Source: Candidatus Scybalocola faecavium (GTDB lineage Bacteria > Bacillota > Clostridia > Lachnospirales > Lachnospiraceae). From it: a stretch of DNA of 64,000 nt. How positions within the stretch are numbered: the stretch's first letter is position 1; each line of letters begins with the position of its first letter. The DNA lies in contig DVFP01000001.1 in NCBI GenBank assembly GCA_018713145.1, positions 62,001 to 126,000 of the forward strand, in the 5' to 3' direction. Shown here piece after piece: positions 16,782 to 25,619 of this stretch. Made by a program: the position numbers and the translations under genes. Under the pieces are notes generated by a model, which made no database searches, was not told the DNA's origin, and saw only the letters and a list, made by a program, of their open reading frames with translations.

Positions 16782-17729
16782 TCATCCCTCCACCCGGATT
16801 CTTGGATCCAGGACACCGTAAAACATATCTACCAAAAGATTGGATAAAACAACCACAATGGCAATGATCATAATACATGCCTGAACTACCACAATATCCT
16901 TACTTAAAATGCTGTTGATCAAAAGTGACCCCATACCGGCGATACTGAAAATCTGTTCAATGGACACAGCGCCGGCTACAATATTCCGAAAACTCATTCC
17001 TGTTAATGTGACAACAGGAAGCACTGCATTGCGCAAAGCATGGCGCATGACCACCTGAGATTCCTTTAACCCTTTGGACCGTGCTGTCCGAATATAGTCC
17101 TGCCGGATCACATCCAGCATACCGGAACGCATCTGACGGGTCGTTCCTCCAATGCCGCCGATACTTAAAGCAATCAATGGCAGTATACACTGACGTATAC
17201 TCATTCCCAGATCCTCGGTAGGCATGGTAAACCCGTGAGTGGGCAGCCATCCCAGCTTTAATGAAAAAATATACATTCCAAGAACCGCCATCCAGAAAGC
17301 CGGCATTACCGCTCCGAAATTGGCACAGGTTGTCAAAAATGAATCTAAAAACTTTCCTCTTTTCACACCGCAGATCACGCCAAATAAAATTCCCAGAACC
17401 GTGCTTATGATAATGGACCAGATTCCAAGATACATTGTTACCGGAAGCCGGTCAGCAATTAATTTTAAGACCGGCTCCGAATATTTAAAGGAGGTGCCCC
17501 ACTGGCCGGTGACAAAGTCTCCCAGCCAGCGGACATATCTTAGAAGAATCGGGTCATCCAGGTTCATCTCCGCATAAGCCATGTCGTACTGTTCCTGGGT
17601 AATATCCCCGCCAAGCATGGCATACACCGGATCTCCGGGCATCATATACAGCATAAAGTAGGTGAAAAGAGAGACTAAAAACAGCACAAGCACTGCCTGT
17701 CCAATACGTTTTAACAGATACCTTCCCAT
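16782..17729 (-). CDS. Peptide/opine-type ABC transporter permease (DppB-like)
   Basis: About 315 aa with MGRYLLKRIGQAVLVLFLVSLFTYFMLYMMPGDP at the start, the classic DppB/OppB N-terminus, then five more helices and the EAA loop (YIRTARSKGLKESQVVMRHALRNAVLPV). The start at ATG 17729 has GGGAGAGG upstream; the ATG-like codons at 17756 and 17753 have no site. It follows the alcohol dehydrogenase gene after 16 bp. Forms the membrane channel with the DppC-like partner. Confidence 0.93.
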   Translation of the reverse strand: MGRYLLKRIGQAVLVLFLVSLFTYFMLYMMPGDPVYAMLGGDITQEQYDMAYAEMNLDDPILLRYVRWLGDFVTGQWGTSFKYSEPVLKLIADRLPVTMYLGIWSIIISTVLGILFGVICGVKRGKFLDSFLTTCANFGAVMPAFWMAVLGMYIFSLKLGWLPTHGFTMPTEDLGMSIRQCILPLIALSIGGIGGTTRQMRSGMLDVIRQDYIRTARSKGLKESQVVMRHALRNAVLPVVTLTGMSFRNIVAGAVSIEQIFSIAGMGSLLINSILSKDIVVVQACIMIIAIVVVLSNLLVDMFYGVLDPRIRVEG

Positions 17730-17745
17730 AAGATTACCTCTCCCA

Positions 17746-18837
17746 TTAAACATCAAAAGTAAAAGCTACTTTTAAATCTCCATACTTTCCTGTTGCATAG
17801 TCAAAAGCCTTCTCCCATTGTTCCAGTTTAAATTTACGGGTTACTATTCCATCTGTATTCAGCGCGCCTTTCCCTAGTTGTTCAATAACAAAAGGATATG
17901 TATGAGGACTTAAATGAGAGCCCAGAATATCCAGCTCTTTTTTATCGCCAATAATTGACCAATCTACGGTTACAGCTTTACTAAATACACTAAATTCCAC
18001 AAATCTTCCCAATCTGCGAATAATAGATAATCCCTGAACCACACTATCCGGATTTCCTGTTGCCTCAATATACACATCACATCCGTAACCATCTGTTAAA
18101 CTTTTAATCTCATCATTTACATTGCACTTTTTAGGATTCAAAATCAGATCTGCTCCAAACTCTATCGCTTTATTTAATCGATTGTCCTGTATATCTAGCA
18201 CAATCAACATTTTAGGGGATTTCATTTTTGCATAGGTCACCATGCCTAGTCCCAATGTCCCAGCTCCGGATATTACAACAATATCTTCCTTTGTTATTTG
18301 TGCCCGATCTACAGCATGAACCGAGCATCCGTAGGGTTCAATTAATAATGACTGTTCGATACTAAGCGTTTGGGGGATTTTGTGGATACGGCAATTTGAA
18401 GAATATTTCACATATTCTGCCATTCCTCCATTATTAGAACTTTGAAAGCCGAAGATATGATGAGGCTGACACATCCAATACTGGCCATTTTTGCAAAACC
18501 GACATTCGTTACACGGAACGATCTGTTCAGCAGTCACTCTTTCTCCTAATTGGTAGCCTTCCACATTTTCACCAATTTCTACAATCCTGCCAAAAAATTC
18601 ATGTCCCGGTATAAAAGGTGTTTTTACCCATGTTTCTTCCTGTTCGCTGCCCCAGTAACTTGGTGCCCCATTTCTGCACTTAACATCTCCTGCACAAATA
18701 CCGCACGCTTCAGTCTTTATAATAATATCATTTGGTCCGCAAACTGGCGAAGGATATGCTGATTCAAAACAACAATGGTTTTTATCATATACAACAAGCG
18801 CTTTCATGGTCTTTGGTATTTTACCTTGATTATTCAC
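17746..18837 (-). CDS. Zinc-dependent medium-chain alcohol/polyol dehydrogenase
   Basis: 363 aa. The catalytic zinc site is seen in ACGICAGDVKC and PFIPGHEFFG, the structural zinc site in CNECRFCKNGQYWMC (four Cys), and the dinucleotide fold in VISGAGTLGLGMV. The overall sequence resembles threonine/sorbitol/erythritol-type dehydrogenases. It starts with GTG (18837) after AAGGAGGCGGATGC. It sits between the solute-binding protein and permease genes, so it likely acts on the imported compound or an early intermediate, oxidising an alcohol or reducing a keto group. It appears more AT-rich than the transporter genes around it (by eye), which could mean separate acquisition. Confidence 0.9.
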   Translation of the reverse strand: MNNQGKIPKTMKALVVYDKNHCCFESAYPSPVCGPNDIIIKTEACGICAGDVKCRNGAPSYWGSEQEETWVKTPFIPGHEFFGRIVEIGENVEGYQLGERVTAEQIVPCNECRFCKNGQYWMCQPHHIFGFQSSNNGGMAEYVKYSSNCRIHKIPQTLSIEQSLLIEPYGCSVHAVDRAQITKEDIVVISGAGTLGLGMVTYAKMKSPKMLIVLDIQDNRLNKAIEFGADLILNPKKCNVNDEIKSLTDGYGCDVYIEATGNPDSVVQGLSIIRRLGRFVEFSVFSKAVTVDWSIIGDKKELDILGSHLSPHTYPFVIEQLGKGALNTDGIVTRKFKLEQWEKAFDYATGKYGDLKVAFTFDV

Positions 18838-18886
18838 GCATCCGCCTCCTTCTTTCTATCATTCCACTAATTCTTCAATCCAAAGA

Positions 18887-20530
18887 TTACTTATCCAGCC
18901 ATGTAGCTTCCGGTGTCCATAAAATCAAGTGGGTTCTTGCCATTCCCGAATCATGTACATAATTTTTTTCATATTGATTACTGGTTGCTATACCAATGGG
19001 TGCTATCATACAATATTCATCAATAACCATCTTTGAAATTTCCTTGCTGTATTGTTCCTTTTCTTCCTGTGTCTTTGCAGCTTTAGCATTAGCAATACCT
19101 TCTACCAGATCATCTGGATGGAGGAAGCCGCCTACATAGCGAACACCGTCATCTGTAAAAGAGCGCTCATAAATAGATGCAATATCCACATCTGCACGCC
19201 CGGCTGAAAGAATAATACCATCCCAGTTTCCATTAATTCCGGACATTTCGTCCGACCGGGATTGATCAATCATCTGAATATTCAATGTAATCCCAGCTTC
19301 AGATAAAAACTGCTGAATCATGGTTGCTAAAGTTGTATATCCTTCCATCGTATAACAGTTAATTGTAATTCCATCACTATACCCGACTTCCGCTAAAAGC
19401 TCCTTTGCCTTATCTACATCATAAGCATAACCTTCTACGGAATCATTATAGGACCAGGTCCCCGGTATAGCCCATTGATTAGTATAATACATGCCTCCAG
19501 CCGCTTCAGAAACCATTTTCCAATCTACAGCATGACAAAATGCCTGTCTAACTTCAAGATCCTTGCACGGAGAATTTTCATCTGTACATCCAAATGCAAC
19601 CATATAAAAAGTGGAGCCTCCATTTAATCCTTCTTCTGCAACAGACACCTCTCCTAAAGAATCCATAACAGTTAAAATATCTGCAGATGGGCCAAAAATC
19701 ACATCAATTTCATCTGCCTGATAGGAAGTTGTAATTGTATTTGAATCTAAAATAAAGTCAATTTCAATTCCATCCAGATATGGCTGCCCCTCAATCCTAT
19801 AATTCTCATTTTTCTCATAAACAACCTTTACATCCTTTTCCCATTCAGAAAAAACAAAGGGACCTGTACCTACGGGATGATTATTCGCTGCATCCTCACC
19901 GTTTTCCTGGACATAAGTAGGTGAAAACATAAATCCAGCATGATACAATGCATTATCCGGAATCGTATTATCCCACTGACTTAAATGAGCAACAACAGTA
20001 TACTCATCCGTACACTCAATCGATTCAATAGAGGCAATTTCACTGCGTCCCTGTGCCATAAACTCTTCCCAGTTCCATTTAACAGCCTCGGCATTAAAAT
20101 CTGTTCCATCATGGAACTTAATACCTTCTTTTAGGTTAACTGTAAGTGTTAAGGCATCTGCATCTGTTTCAAAAGATTCGCACAGCCAAGGAACCAATTC
20201 TCCCTCTTTTGTATATCGACAAAGTGGTTCCACTGCAGGCTGGACACACATTAGTTCCCATGAAGTTGTAAGTTTTCCAGGGTATCCTAAATTAACAATA
20301 TCTGATGGGGCTCCTATCTTCAGCACCCCTCCGGTTTTTACATCTCCGGAAGCCTCTTCCCCAGCTAACGATTCTCCGTTATCCGAGCCTCCCGTATCCA
20401 CTGCAGTTTCTCCTGAGCCGCTGCTTTGGGCCTTACCTGTGTCAGCACTGCCTCCGGAATCACCGCCGCAGCCTGCAATCCCCATAACCATAACTGCCGC
20501 TAAAAACAATGCCAATAACCGTTTTTTCAT
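18887..20530 (-). CDS. Family 5 extracellular solute-binding lipoprotein
   Basis: 547 aa. An N-terminal lipoprotein signal (KKRLLALFLAAVMVMGIAGC, lipobox Cys about residue 21) is followed by a Gly/Ser/Asp linker. The mature domain has the family 5 hallmarks LTVNLKEGIKFHDGTDFNAEAVKWNWE, NHPVGTGPFVFSEW and VDKAKELLAEVGY. It captures the compound outside the membrane and passes it to the DppB/DppC channel. Family members bind peptides, opines, nickel chelates or sugars, so the ligand is not fixed by homology. First gene after the LacI-controlled promoter. Confidence 0.93.
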   Translation of the reverse strand: MKKRLLALFLAAVMVMGIAGCGGDSGGSADTGKAQSSGSGETAVDTGGSDNGESLAGEEASGDVKTGGVLKIGAPSDIVNLGYPGKLTTSWELMCVQPAVEPLCRYTKEGELVPWLCESFETDADALTLTVNLKEGIKFHDGTDFNAEAVKWNWEEFMAQGRSEIASIESIECTDEYTVVAHLSQWDNTIPDNALYHAGFMFSPTYVQENGEDAANNHPVGTGPFVFSEWEKDVKVVYEKNENYRIEGQPYLDGIEIDFILDSNTITTSYQADEIDVIFGPSADILTVMDSLGEVSVAEEGLNGGSTFYMVAFGCTDENSPCKDLEVRQAFCHAVDWKMVSEAAGGMYYTNQWAIPGTWSYNDSVEGYAYDVDKAKELLAEVGYSDGITINCYTMEGYTTLATMIQQFLSEAGITLNIQMIDQSRSDEMSGINGNWDGIILSAGRADVDIASIYERSFTDDGVRYVGGFLHPDDLVEGIANAKAAKTQEEKEQYSKEISKMVIDEYCMIAPIGIATSNQYEKNYVHDSGMARTHLILWTPEATWLDK

Positions 20531-20550
20531 AAAGATCCTCCTTCCAATTC

Positions 20551-20570
20551 TTGCTAAATCCTTTTAGCAA
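20551..20570. promoter_or_regulatory. LacI-type operator O1 (proximal)
   Basis: A perfect palindrome TTGCTAAATCCTTTTAGCAA: 8-base arms TTGCTAAA/TTTAGCAA around TCCT. It lies about 20 bp upstream of the solute-binding protein start and downstream of the promoter. It matches the second site at 20718-20737 and is next to a lacI-family gene. Between 20531 and 20844 there is no gene; a further half site GTGCTAAAAG lies at about 20645-20654. Confidence 0.8.
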
Positions 20571-20717
20571 ATGACTATAATAAGACCGAAAGAACTCCTT
20601 AACAAAATCCCCCTAAGTTGCTTTTTGTTTCAGGTTTTTCCCATGTGCTAAAAGACTCCTTCCGGTATTTGGATCTGTGCATCTACATCCGGCCCGGCAA
20701 GTTTGGCCAAAATATAT

Positions 20718-20737
20718 TTGCTAAATCCATTTAGTAT
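20718..20737. promoter_or_regulatory. LacI-type operator O2 (promoter-proximal)
   Basis: TTGCTAAATCCATTTAGTAT, which matches operator O1 at 16 of 20 positions and keeps the left arm exactly. It lies just downstream of the predicted -10 box on the minus strand, where a repressor would block transcription. The two operator centres are about 167 bp apart, compatible with DNA looping by a LacI tetramer or dimers (inferred). Confidence 0.75.
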
Positions 20738-20740
20738 GTC

Positions 20741-20772
20741 TATATATTGGCATATTTACAATAATACGTCAA
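20741..20772 (-). promoter_or_regulatory. Promoter of the transporter/dehydratase operon
   Basis: TTGACG (20767-20772) with CAATAT at 17 bases (20744-20749), or overlapping TATATA (20741-20746). It is the only good -35 match in the 314-bp gap and sits immediately before operator O2. Confidence 0.5.
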
Positions 20773-20844
20773 TAGTTTTTATCTTTATTCATTATTTTTT
20801 ATGTATTTAACAATTTATCGTGTAAATTATTGTGCATTTTCGCA

Positions 20845-21897
20845 TTATGAATCATGAGGTTTGGGACAACTCCTGCCATAATATACCGGTGATTCACATA
20901 AAATGCGCCTGGGCTTTTCTTCTTCCCCGGCCAGAATACGATGCATCAATAACCATGTCTGTTCTGTCAGTTCTTCCATGGGATAGCCGATTAACGTTAA
21001 TCGCTTTTCTTCAGCATTTTCCTTACTATTATATCCATAACCGATCACTGCCACATCCTCAGGGACACTAATATTTCGCGCCCTTAATGCATGAATCACG
21101 CCCCGGGTGCTGTCATCATCCTGGGCAAAAATCCCGTCAGGAATGATTCCCGCATCCAGCATCTTCCAGGTCAATGTTTTTCCTTTCATATAATTATCCA
21201 TGGCATTGCTTTTTTTGTGGATTGTGTCCGGTCTTTGAGTAGTTTCCGACACAATTTCCATTCCGTGGTCAATACAGTAATCCCGAAATCCCCGGGTTCT
21301 GCCCTTAGAGCCATTTGACATGTAGATGTTATTCACAAGGGCCACTCTCTTTCTTCCAAGAGTCTCAAAGATTTTAGCTGCGGTCTGCCCGTTTAGATAA
21401 TTATCTACATCTACAGAATAATATTTTCTTGTATTATTGTAAATGGTAATTACTGGAACCTGAATATCAATCTGCCGCAAATAAGCAATATCCTTTTCAC
21501 TGGCCACAGGGATGATCAGACCGTGTGCTACATTTCCCAACAAAATCTTTTCAAGCTTATCTACATGTCCATTTTCAAAAGGATATATCGTCACACTCAT
21601 AGGACGGATCATCTCTTTTTTAGACAGATCATTCATGGTCTGGATCATGGAATTCAGGAAAATAGGATGTTGAGTAGGTGCCCAAAGCAGAGCGATTTCC
21701 GGCAGATTATCATAAGATTTCTGAATCAATTTTCTTGCATTAAGGTTTGGCACATATCCCATTTCCCGGGCAATTTTACGCACCCTCTCCTGTGTTTTTT
21801 TAGAAATCCGTATTTCATCTCCCCGGTTATTTAAAATCAAGGATACTGTTGAATAAGACACACCGGCCTCTTTTGCTATATCATAAATACTTGCCAT
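20845..21897 (-). CDS. LacI-family transcriptional repressor
   Basis: About 350 aa. An N-terminal helix-turn-helix MASIYDIAKEAGVSYSTVSLILNN and hinge (NARKLIQKS) are followed by a periplasmic-binding-protein-like effector domain (ALLWAPTQHPIFLN.., DGIFAQDDDSTRGVIHALRA, VAVIGYGYNS). The start is ATG 21897, after GGGAGGAAAA; the ATG at 21915 is upstream of that site. Directly upstream of the solute-binding protein operon, and two LacI-type palindromes in that promoter make it the likely local repressor. Its inducer is probably the imported compound or a product of it. Confidence 0.92.
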   Translation of the reverse strand: MASIYDIAKEAGVSYSTVSLILNNRGDEIRISKKTQERVRKIAREMGYVPNLNARKLIQKSYDNLPEIALLWAPTQHPIFLNSMIQTMNDLSKKEMIRPMSVTIYPFENGHVDKLEKILLGNVAHGLIIPVASEKDIAYLRQIDIQVPVITIYNNTRKYYSVDVDNYLNGQTAAKIFETLGRKRVALVNNIYMSNGSKGRTRGFRDYCIDHGMEIVSETTQRPDTIHKKSNAMDNYMKGKTLTWKMLDAGIIPDGIFAQDDDSTRGVIHALRARNISVPEDVAVIGYGYNSKENAEEKRLTLIGYPMEELTEQTWLLMHRILAGEEEKPRRILCESPVYYGRSCPKPHDS

Positions 21898-21927
21898 TTT
21901 TCCTCCCACTGACATATTTTATTCTGC

Positions 21928-22440
21928 CTATTCTTTTCTAATAATCCTATTCATAATGATCTGCCTGGCGGTTTCCTCCGGAGAAATATTGGACACATCA
22001 ATTTTAACTGTATCCAGTTTCTCATAAAGAGGAAGCCGGTCCATGCTTCGCCGAAGCACATCTTCTGTGCGAAGTCCCTGGTCAATGTCCTTTTGCAGAC
22101 GGATTTTAAGAGCCTTTGGACTGGCCACAAGGGAAAACAAAAATACCTGACAGTCTTTAAGTTCCAGCCGGGCCAGGATACGATCCATGATCTCCTGTTC
22201 ATGCATTACCCAGCAAAAGACAATATTTTCATAGACTGAGCACCGGATAAAGCTGTTTAACATAAAAATAATATTTTCCATGACCATGGCTTTTGTTTCT
22301 TCATTCACCTGAAAGGGATCCATATCCCAGCACCAGTCCCCATCAAGGAAAGCGCAATTTGGCAGCTTCTTTTTCAGCACCTGACAGGTGGTTGTCTTTC
22401 CCACGCCCATGGTTCCGCCGATCAGATAGATGTTTTTCAT
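21928..22440 (-). CDS. Small P-loop kinase-like AAA protein
   Basis: 170 aa. A P-loop GGTMGVGKTTTCQVL near the N-terminus is followed by an acidic substrate-like loop FLDGDWCWDMDPF, the pattern of small-molecule or nucleoside kinases (shikimate/gluconate/chloramphenicol phosphotransferase-like). A lid-like segment, IRLQKDIDQGLRTEDVLRRSMDRL, holds several Arg. The start is taken at ATG 22440 (GAGG upstream); an in-frame TTG at 22455 also exists. It precedes the lacI gene by 30 bp in the same direction and may be co-transcribed. Substrate unknown. Confidence 0.75.
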   Translation of the reverse strand: MKNIYLIGGTMGVGKTTTCQVLKKKLPNCAFLDGDWCWDMDPFQVNEETKAMVMENIIFMLNSFIRCSVYENIVFCWVMHEQEIMDRILARLELKDCQVFLFSLVASPKALKIRLQKDIDQGLRTEDVLRRSMDRLPLYEKLDTVKIDVSNISPEETARQIIMNRIIRKE

Positions 22441-22554
22441 GTGATTTAACCTCAATATTATAAAACTATTTTAATTTTAACACTGATATAAGAACATTTC
22501 CACATTTTTCTCAGGGCACAGTCATTTTGTCCATAAACGCTTTCTCTCCCCTAC

Positions 22555-22571
22555 CTTACATAAACTGTAAG
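22555..22571. promoter_or_regulatory. Bce-box-like operator upstream of the BceAB module
   Basis: CTTACA-taaac-TGTAAG: a 6-bp perfect inverted repeat. BceR-type regulators are known to bind TNACA-N4-TGTAA; here the core is TTACA-N5-TGTAA, one base longer in the spacer. A -10-like TAAAAT follows at 22595-22600 with a poor -35, as expected for an activated promoter. It lies 78 bp before the ATPase start codon. Confidence 0.65.
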
Positions 22572-22648
22572 TAGCCTCCAGTCCCATTTTCCTGTAAAAT
22601 AATATCATGATAACATCCGCAAAAAGATGAAAAGAGAGGTATCTTTAA

Positions 22649-23467
22649 ATGTATACAAGAGAAAAGCTGCTCCAGGTTCATCACCTGCACAAATCATATG
22701 AAAAAGACGGAATTCCTGTTAAAGCTCTCAATGGGATCTCCTTTGACGTTTTTTCCGGAGAATTTTTAGGCATTATGGGGGCCAGCGGCTCCGGTAAAAC
22801 CACACTTTTAAACTGTATTGCCACGATTCTCAAGCCTACCAGCGGCCAAATCCTTCTATCCGGGGAAAACATCAGCCTTTTAAGCGGCAATGCCCTGGCT
22901 CAATACCGTGGTGAAAAAATCGGTTATCTGTTCCAGGATTTCGCCCTTTTAGATAATCTCACAGGTCGGGAAAATATCCTGCTTCCTTTATCCATTCACA
23001 GCACCGGTCAAACCAAAAGGATCCGGAAAAAGGCACCTGAAAAAAACTCAGAGCCATCACCGGAGACCCGGCTCATGGATATTGCGGGACTTTTAGGAAT
23101 ACAGGATATTTTGCTAAAATTCCCCTCCCAAATGTCCGGTGGTCAAAAGCAGCGAGTAGCGGCAGCCCGGTGTCTGATTTCAAATCCGGAAATCGTTCTT
23201 GCCGACGAGCCTACCGGAGCTTTGGATACCCGGTCTGCCCGTCAGCTTATGGAAAGACTCCAGGAAATAAACAGCAAAAAAGGGACAACGATCCTTATGG
23301 TCACCCATAATCCCAGCGCCGCAAGCTATTGCTCCCGCATTTTATTTATCCAGGACGGGAAAGTCTTTCATGAGCTTCGACGGGATCAGGAAACCCAAAA
23401 TAACTTTTACCAGCGCATTTTAAATGTAATGGCTCAAATGGGAGGAGGCAGCGCCAATGTTCTTTAA
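22649..23467 (+). CDS. BceA-like ABC transporter ATPase of a peptide-antibiotic sensing/resistance module
   Basis: 272 aa ATPase with Walker A GASGSGKTTLL, Q-loop LFQDFALLD, signature MSGGQKQRVAAAR, Walker B IVLADEPTGALD and switch VTHNPS. Between Q-loop and signature is a linker with many basic residues (TKRIRKKAPEKNS). MacB/LolD/BceA subfamily. It overlaps the permease gene by 11 bp, and the order ATPase, permease, regulator, kinase is the Bce type. Such modules detect and remove cell-wall-active peptides such as bacitracin or lantibiotics from lipid II-cycle intermediates; the actual peptide cannot be told. Confidence 0.92.
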   Translation: MYTREKLLQVHHLHKSYEKDGIPVKALNGISFDVFSGEFLGIMGASGSGKTTLLNCIATILKPTSGQILLSGENISLLSGNALAQYRGEKIGYLFQDFALLDNLTGRENILLPLSIHSTGQTKRIRKKAPEKNSEPSPETRLMDIAGLLGIQDILLKFPSQMSGGQKQRVAAARCLISNPEIVLADEPTGALDTRSARQLMERLQEINSKKGTTILMVTHNPSAASYCSRILFIQDGKVFHELRRDQETQNNFYQRILNVMAQMGGGSANVL

Positions 23468-25619
23468 CCTTGCATGGAAAAATGCCCGGCAAAGCCGGAG
23501 GGAAAATCTCATTTATTTTCTCACTTTGATTACTGCCGCCGCATCCTTTTATATTGTGACATCTTTAGGCCGGCAGGATGTGATCCGCTTTCTTGGAACC
23601 ATTGAGCGGGACGCTGTCCGGCGCCTGCTGACGCTTCTGATGCCTACGGTATACTTATGTGCCCTGCTGCTCCTGTTTTTTCTTGTATTTTTTGCCAACA
23701 AGTACCAGCTTGAATGTCGCAGCCGGGAAATAGGCCTGTACCTTCTTTTAGGCATGAAGCGTCCCAGGCTTTTTATTCAACTGCTCCTGGAAAATCTTTT
23801 CACTGCTCTGATCGCCCTTTTAGGCGGACTGATCCTTGGGATTTTTTTATCAGAGGCCATCAGTCTGGCAGTCGCACGGCTGGTGGGGCACGGGATTATT
23901 GCTCATAAGACCTGTATCTCCATCGGCAGTATAGCCTGGACAACCCTTGGCTTCCTTGCGGTTCAGACGATCGCTCAATGTATTTTAGGCGTCAGGCTTT
24001 TCTCCTGTGAGCTTTACCAGCTTCTGTACGGAGAAATGGAAAAAAAGCAAAAATCCGGGACAATTCCCGGCAGCCTTTCCATGTTTGCCTCAGGCATAGC
24101 TGCCTTAGCCGCTGCCTATATTCTGGTTATCCGCTGTTTTACCGCAGTCGGCGGTCTTGTATTTTATGGGGCCATGATCCTTGGTATCCTAGGGACCGTC
24201 CTTTTTATCCGGGGACTATCCCAGTTCATCCGTCTCATAGCAGAACGCCGGGGACAACCCATGCCCCAGGGGCTGTCCGCCTTTACCTTAAGACAATTCC
24301 AGGAATATATTGTAAACAAATATATTTCGATAAGCGCTGCATCTATCCTGATCATGCTGGCCATTATGCTTATTGCCGATGGGGCATCTAATATTTTAAT
24401 CAACGGCAGTAACATCAGCCGGGGCAGCGCTGTATATGATTTTACCATTACCGGAAATGATTCCCTGGCAGAGTCCTTTCTCTCCTCAGAAACTATGGAA
24501 CCTTATGTTTCACAGCTTAATCCTGTAAAAATAAGCAATATTAAGCCAGATCAGACGGGCGCCGCAATTCTCCCGGACTGGACAGGACTTAAGGAGGCCG
24601 CGAAAAATGCCATGACTTCTGATGAAAAAACGTCTGTAGAAAATGCTGTCGGCTTTTCCTTTGGTTCAGATGTGTCTCCGGCTTTAAATGTGTATGGACT
24701 TCTTGAAACCAGTGGTTCTTCCATTAAATTGATCCCGGTTTCTGCTTACAACCGGCTCTTATCCGCAGACGGAAAATCACCTGTGACCCTGGCAGAACAT
24801 GAGGCTGTTTTATACCTGAACCCGGACTTTTTCAATGACGGACTGGAAGCAGTGACCGATTTTATAGACCAATGTATTTTAGACAATGGAACGCCCCTGG
24901 CGTCTTTAAACAATGAGTCCCTCCGGCTGGTACCCGGCGTACCCATGAAAGGGATCACCGCAGATGAAAATGCACGCATATTTACAGGTCTTATTGTCCC
25001 GGACTCTCTTTTTGATACTTACGCAGATACAGAGCAGATGATCACCTACTGGAATTTTTGTGTTCCAAAGGCAATGGTCAAACAGCAGGGACTTTTAGAT
25101 GCAGTCATAGAGATCAGCAGCATTTTAAATACTTCCGGACTTACCTTTGAAAGCTATCTGAATAATTTCGGACGCCAGCTTTTTTATATTATTTCCGGAA
25201 GCTACACCACCCTCTATATGGGATTTATGTTTCTCATTATTGCCTGTGCTCTCCTTGCCCTGGAATTTCTCACCCAGTTGGAATCTTCTCTGGAAAGATA
25301 CCGAATACTGGCTATGCTTGGAGCCCGCCCCGGCCAAATAAAGCAGTCTCTCCACCGTCAGGTACTGCTCTTTTTCCTTCTGCCCTCCGGGCTGGCCTGT
25401 ATCAGCGCTGCTGCGGGCATCTATGCCATGCAGCTTCACCTCCATACTTTCTCAGAGCATCAAGCCATGCTTCATCCTCTCATGTTTGTTATGGCAGTCG
25501 CAGTTCTTCTGATCCTGGTCATCTATGGCCTTGCCGTTGCCCGTACCGGAGATAGTGAACTTTTAAAACTACAGCAGGGAGGTGGATGGATTGCCGAAAA
25601 TCGCTATTATCGAAGATGA
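23457..25619 (+). CDS. BceB-like ABC permease with large extracellular sensor domain
   Basis: 720 aa. Family layout: an N-terminal helix, FtsX-type helices to about residue 320 (FANKYQLECRSREIGLYLLLGMKR is the typical FtsX loop), then a mostly hydrophilic extracellular region of some 210 residues (about 325-560, from SNILINGSNISRGSAVYDF) and three C-terminal helices (second FtsX copy, YRILAMLGARPGQIKQSL). In the family this extracellular domain binds the antibiotic-lipid complex and signals to the BceS kinase through the membrane. The ATG overlaps the ATPase gene. Confidence 0.93.
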   Translation: MFFNLAWKNARQSRRENLIYFLTLITAAASFYIVTSLGRQDVIRFLGTIERDAVRRLLTLLMPTVYLCALLLLFFLVFFANKYQLECRSREIGLYLLLGMKRPRLFIQLLLENLFTALIALLGGLILGIFLSEAISLAVARLVGHGIIAHKTCISIGSIAWTTLGFLAVQTIAQCILGVRLFSCELYQLLYGEMEKKQKSGTIPGSLSMFASGIAALAAAYILVIRCFTAVGGLVFYGAMILGILGTVLFIRGLSQFIRLIAERRGQPMPQGLSAFTLRQFQEYIVNKYISISAASILIMLAIMLIADGASNILINGSNISRGSAVYDFTITGNDSLAESFLSSETMEPYVSQLNPVKISNIKPDQTGAAILPDWTGLKEAAKNAMTSDEKTSVENAVGFSFGSDVSPALNVYGLLETSGSSIKLIPVSAYNRLLSADGKSPVTLAEHEAVLYLNPDFFNDGLEAVTDFIDQCILDNGTPLASLNNESLRLVPGVPMKGITADENARIFTGLIVPDSLFDTYADTEQMITYWNFCVPKAMVKQQGLLDAVIEISSILNTSGLTFESYLNNFGRQLFYIISGSYTTLYMGFMFLIIACALLALEFLTQLESSLERYRILAMLGARPGQIKQSLHRQVLLFFLLPSGLACISAAAGIYAMQLHLHTFSEHQAMLHPLMFVMAVAVLLILVIYGLAVARTGDSELLKLQQGGGWIAENRYYRR

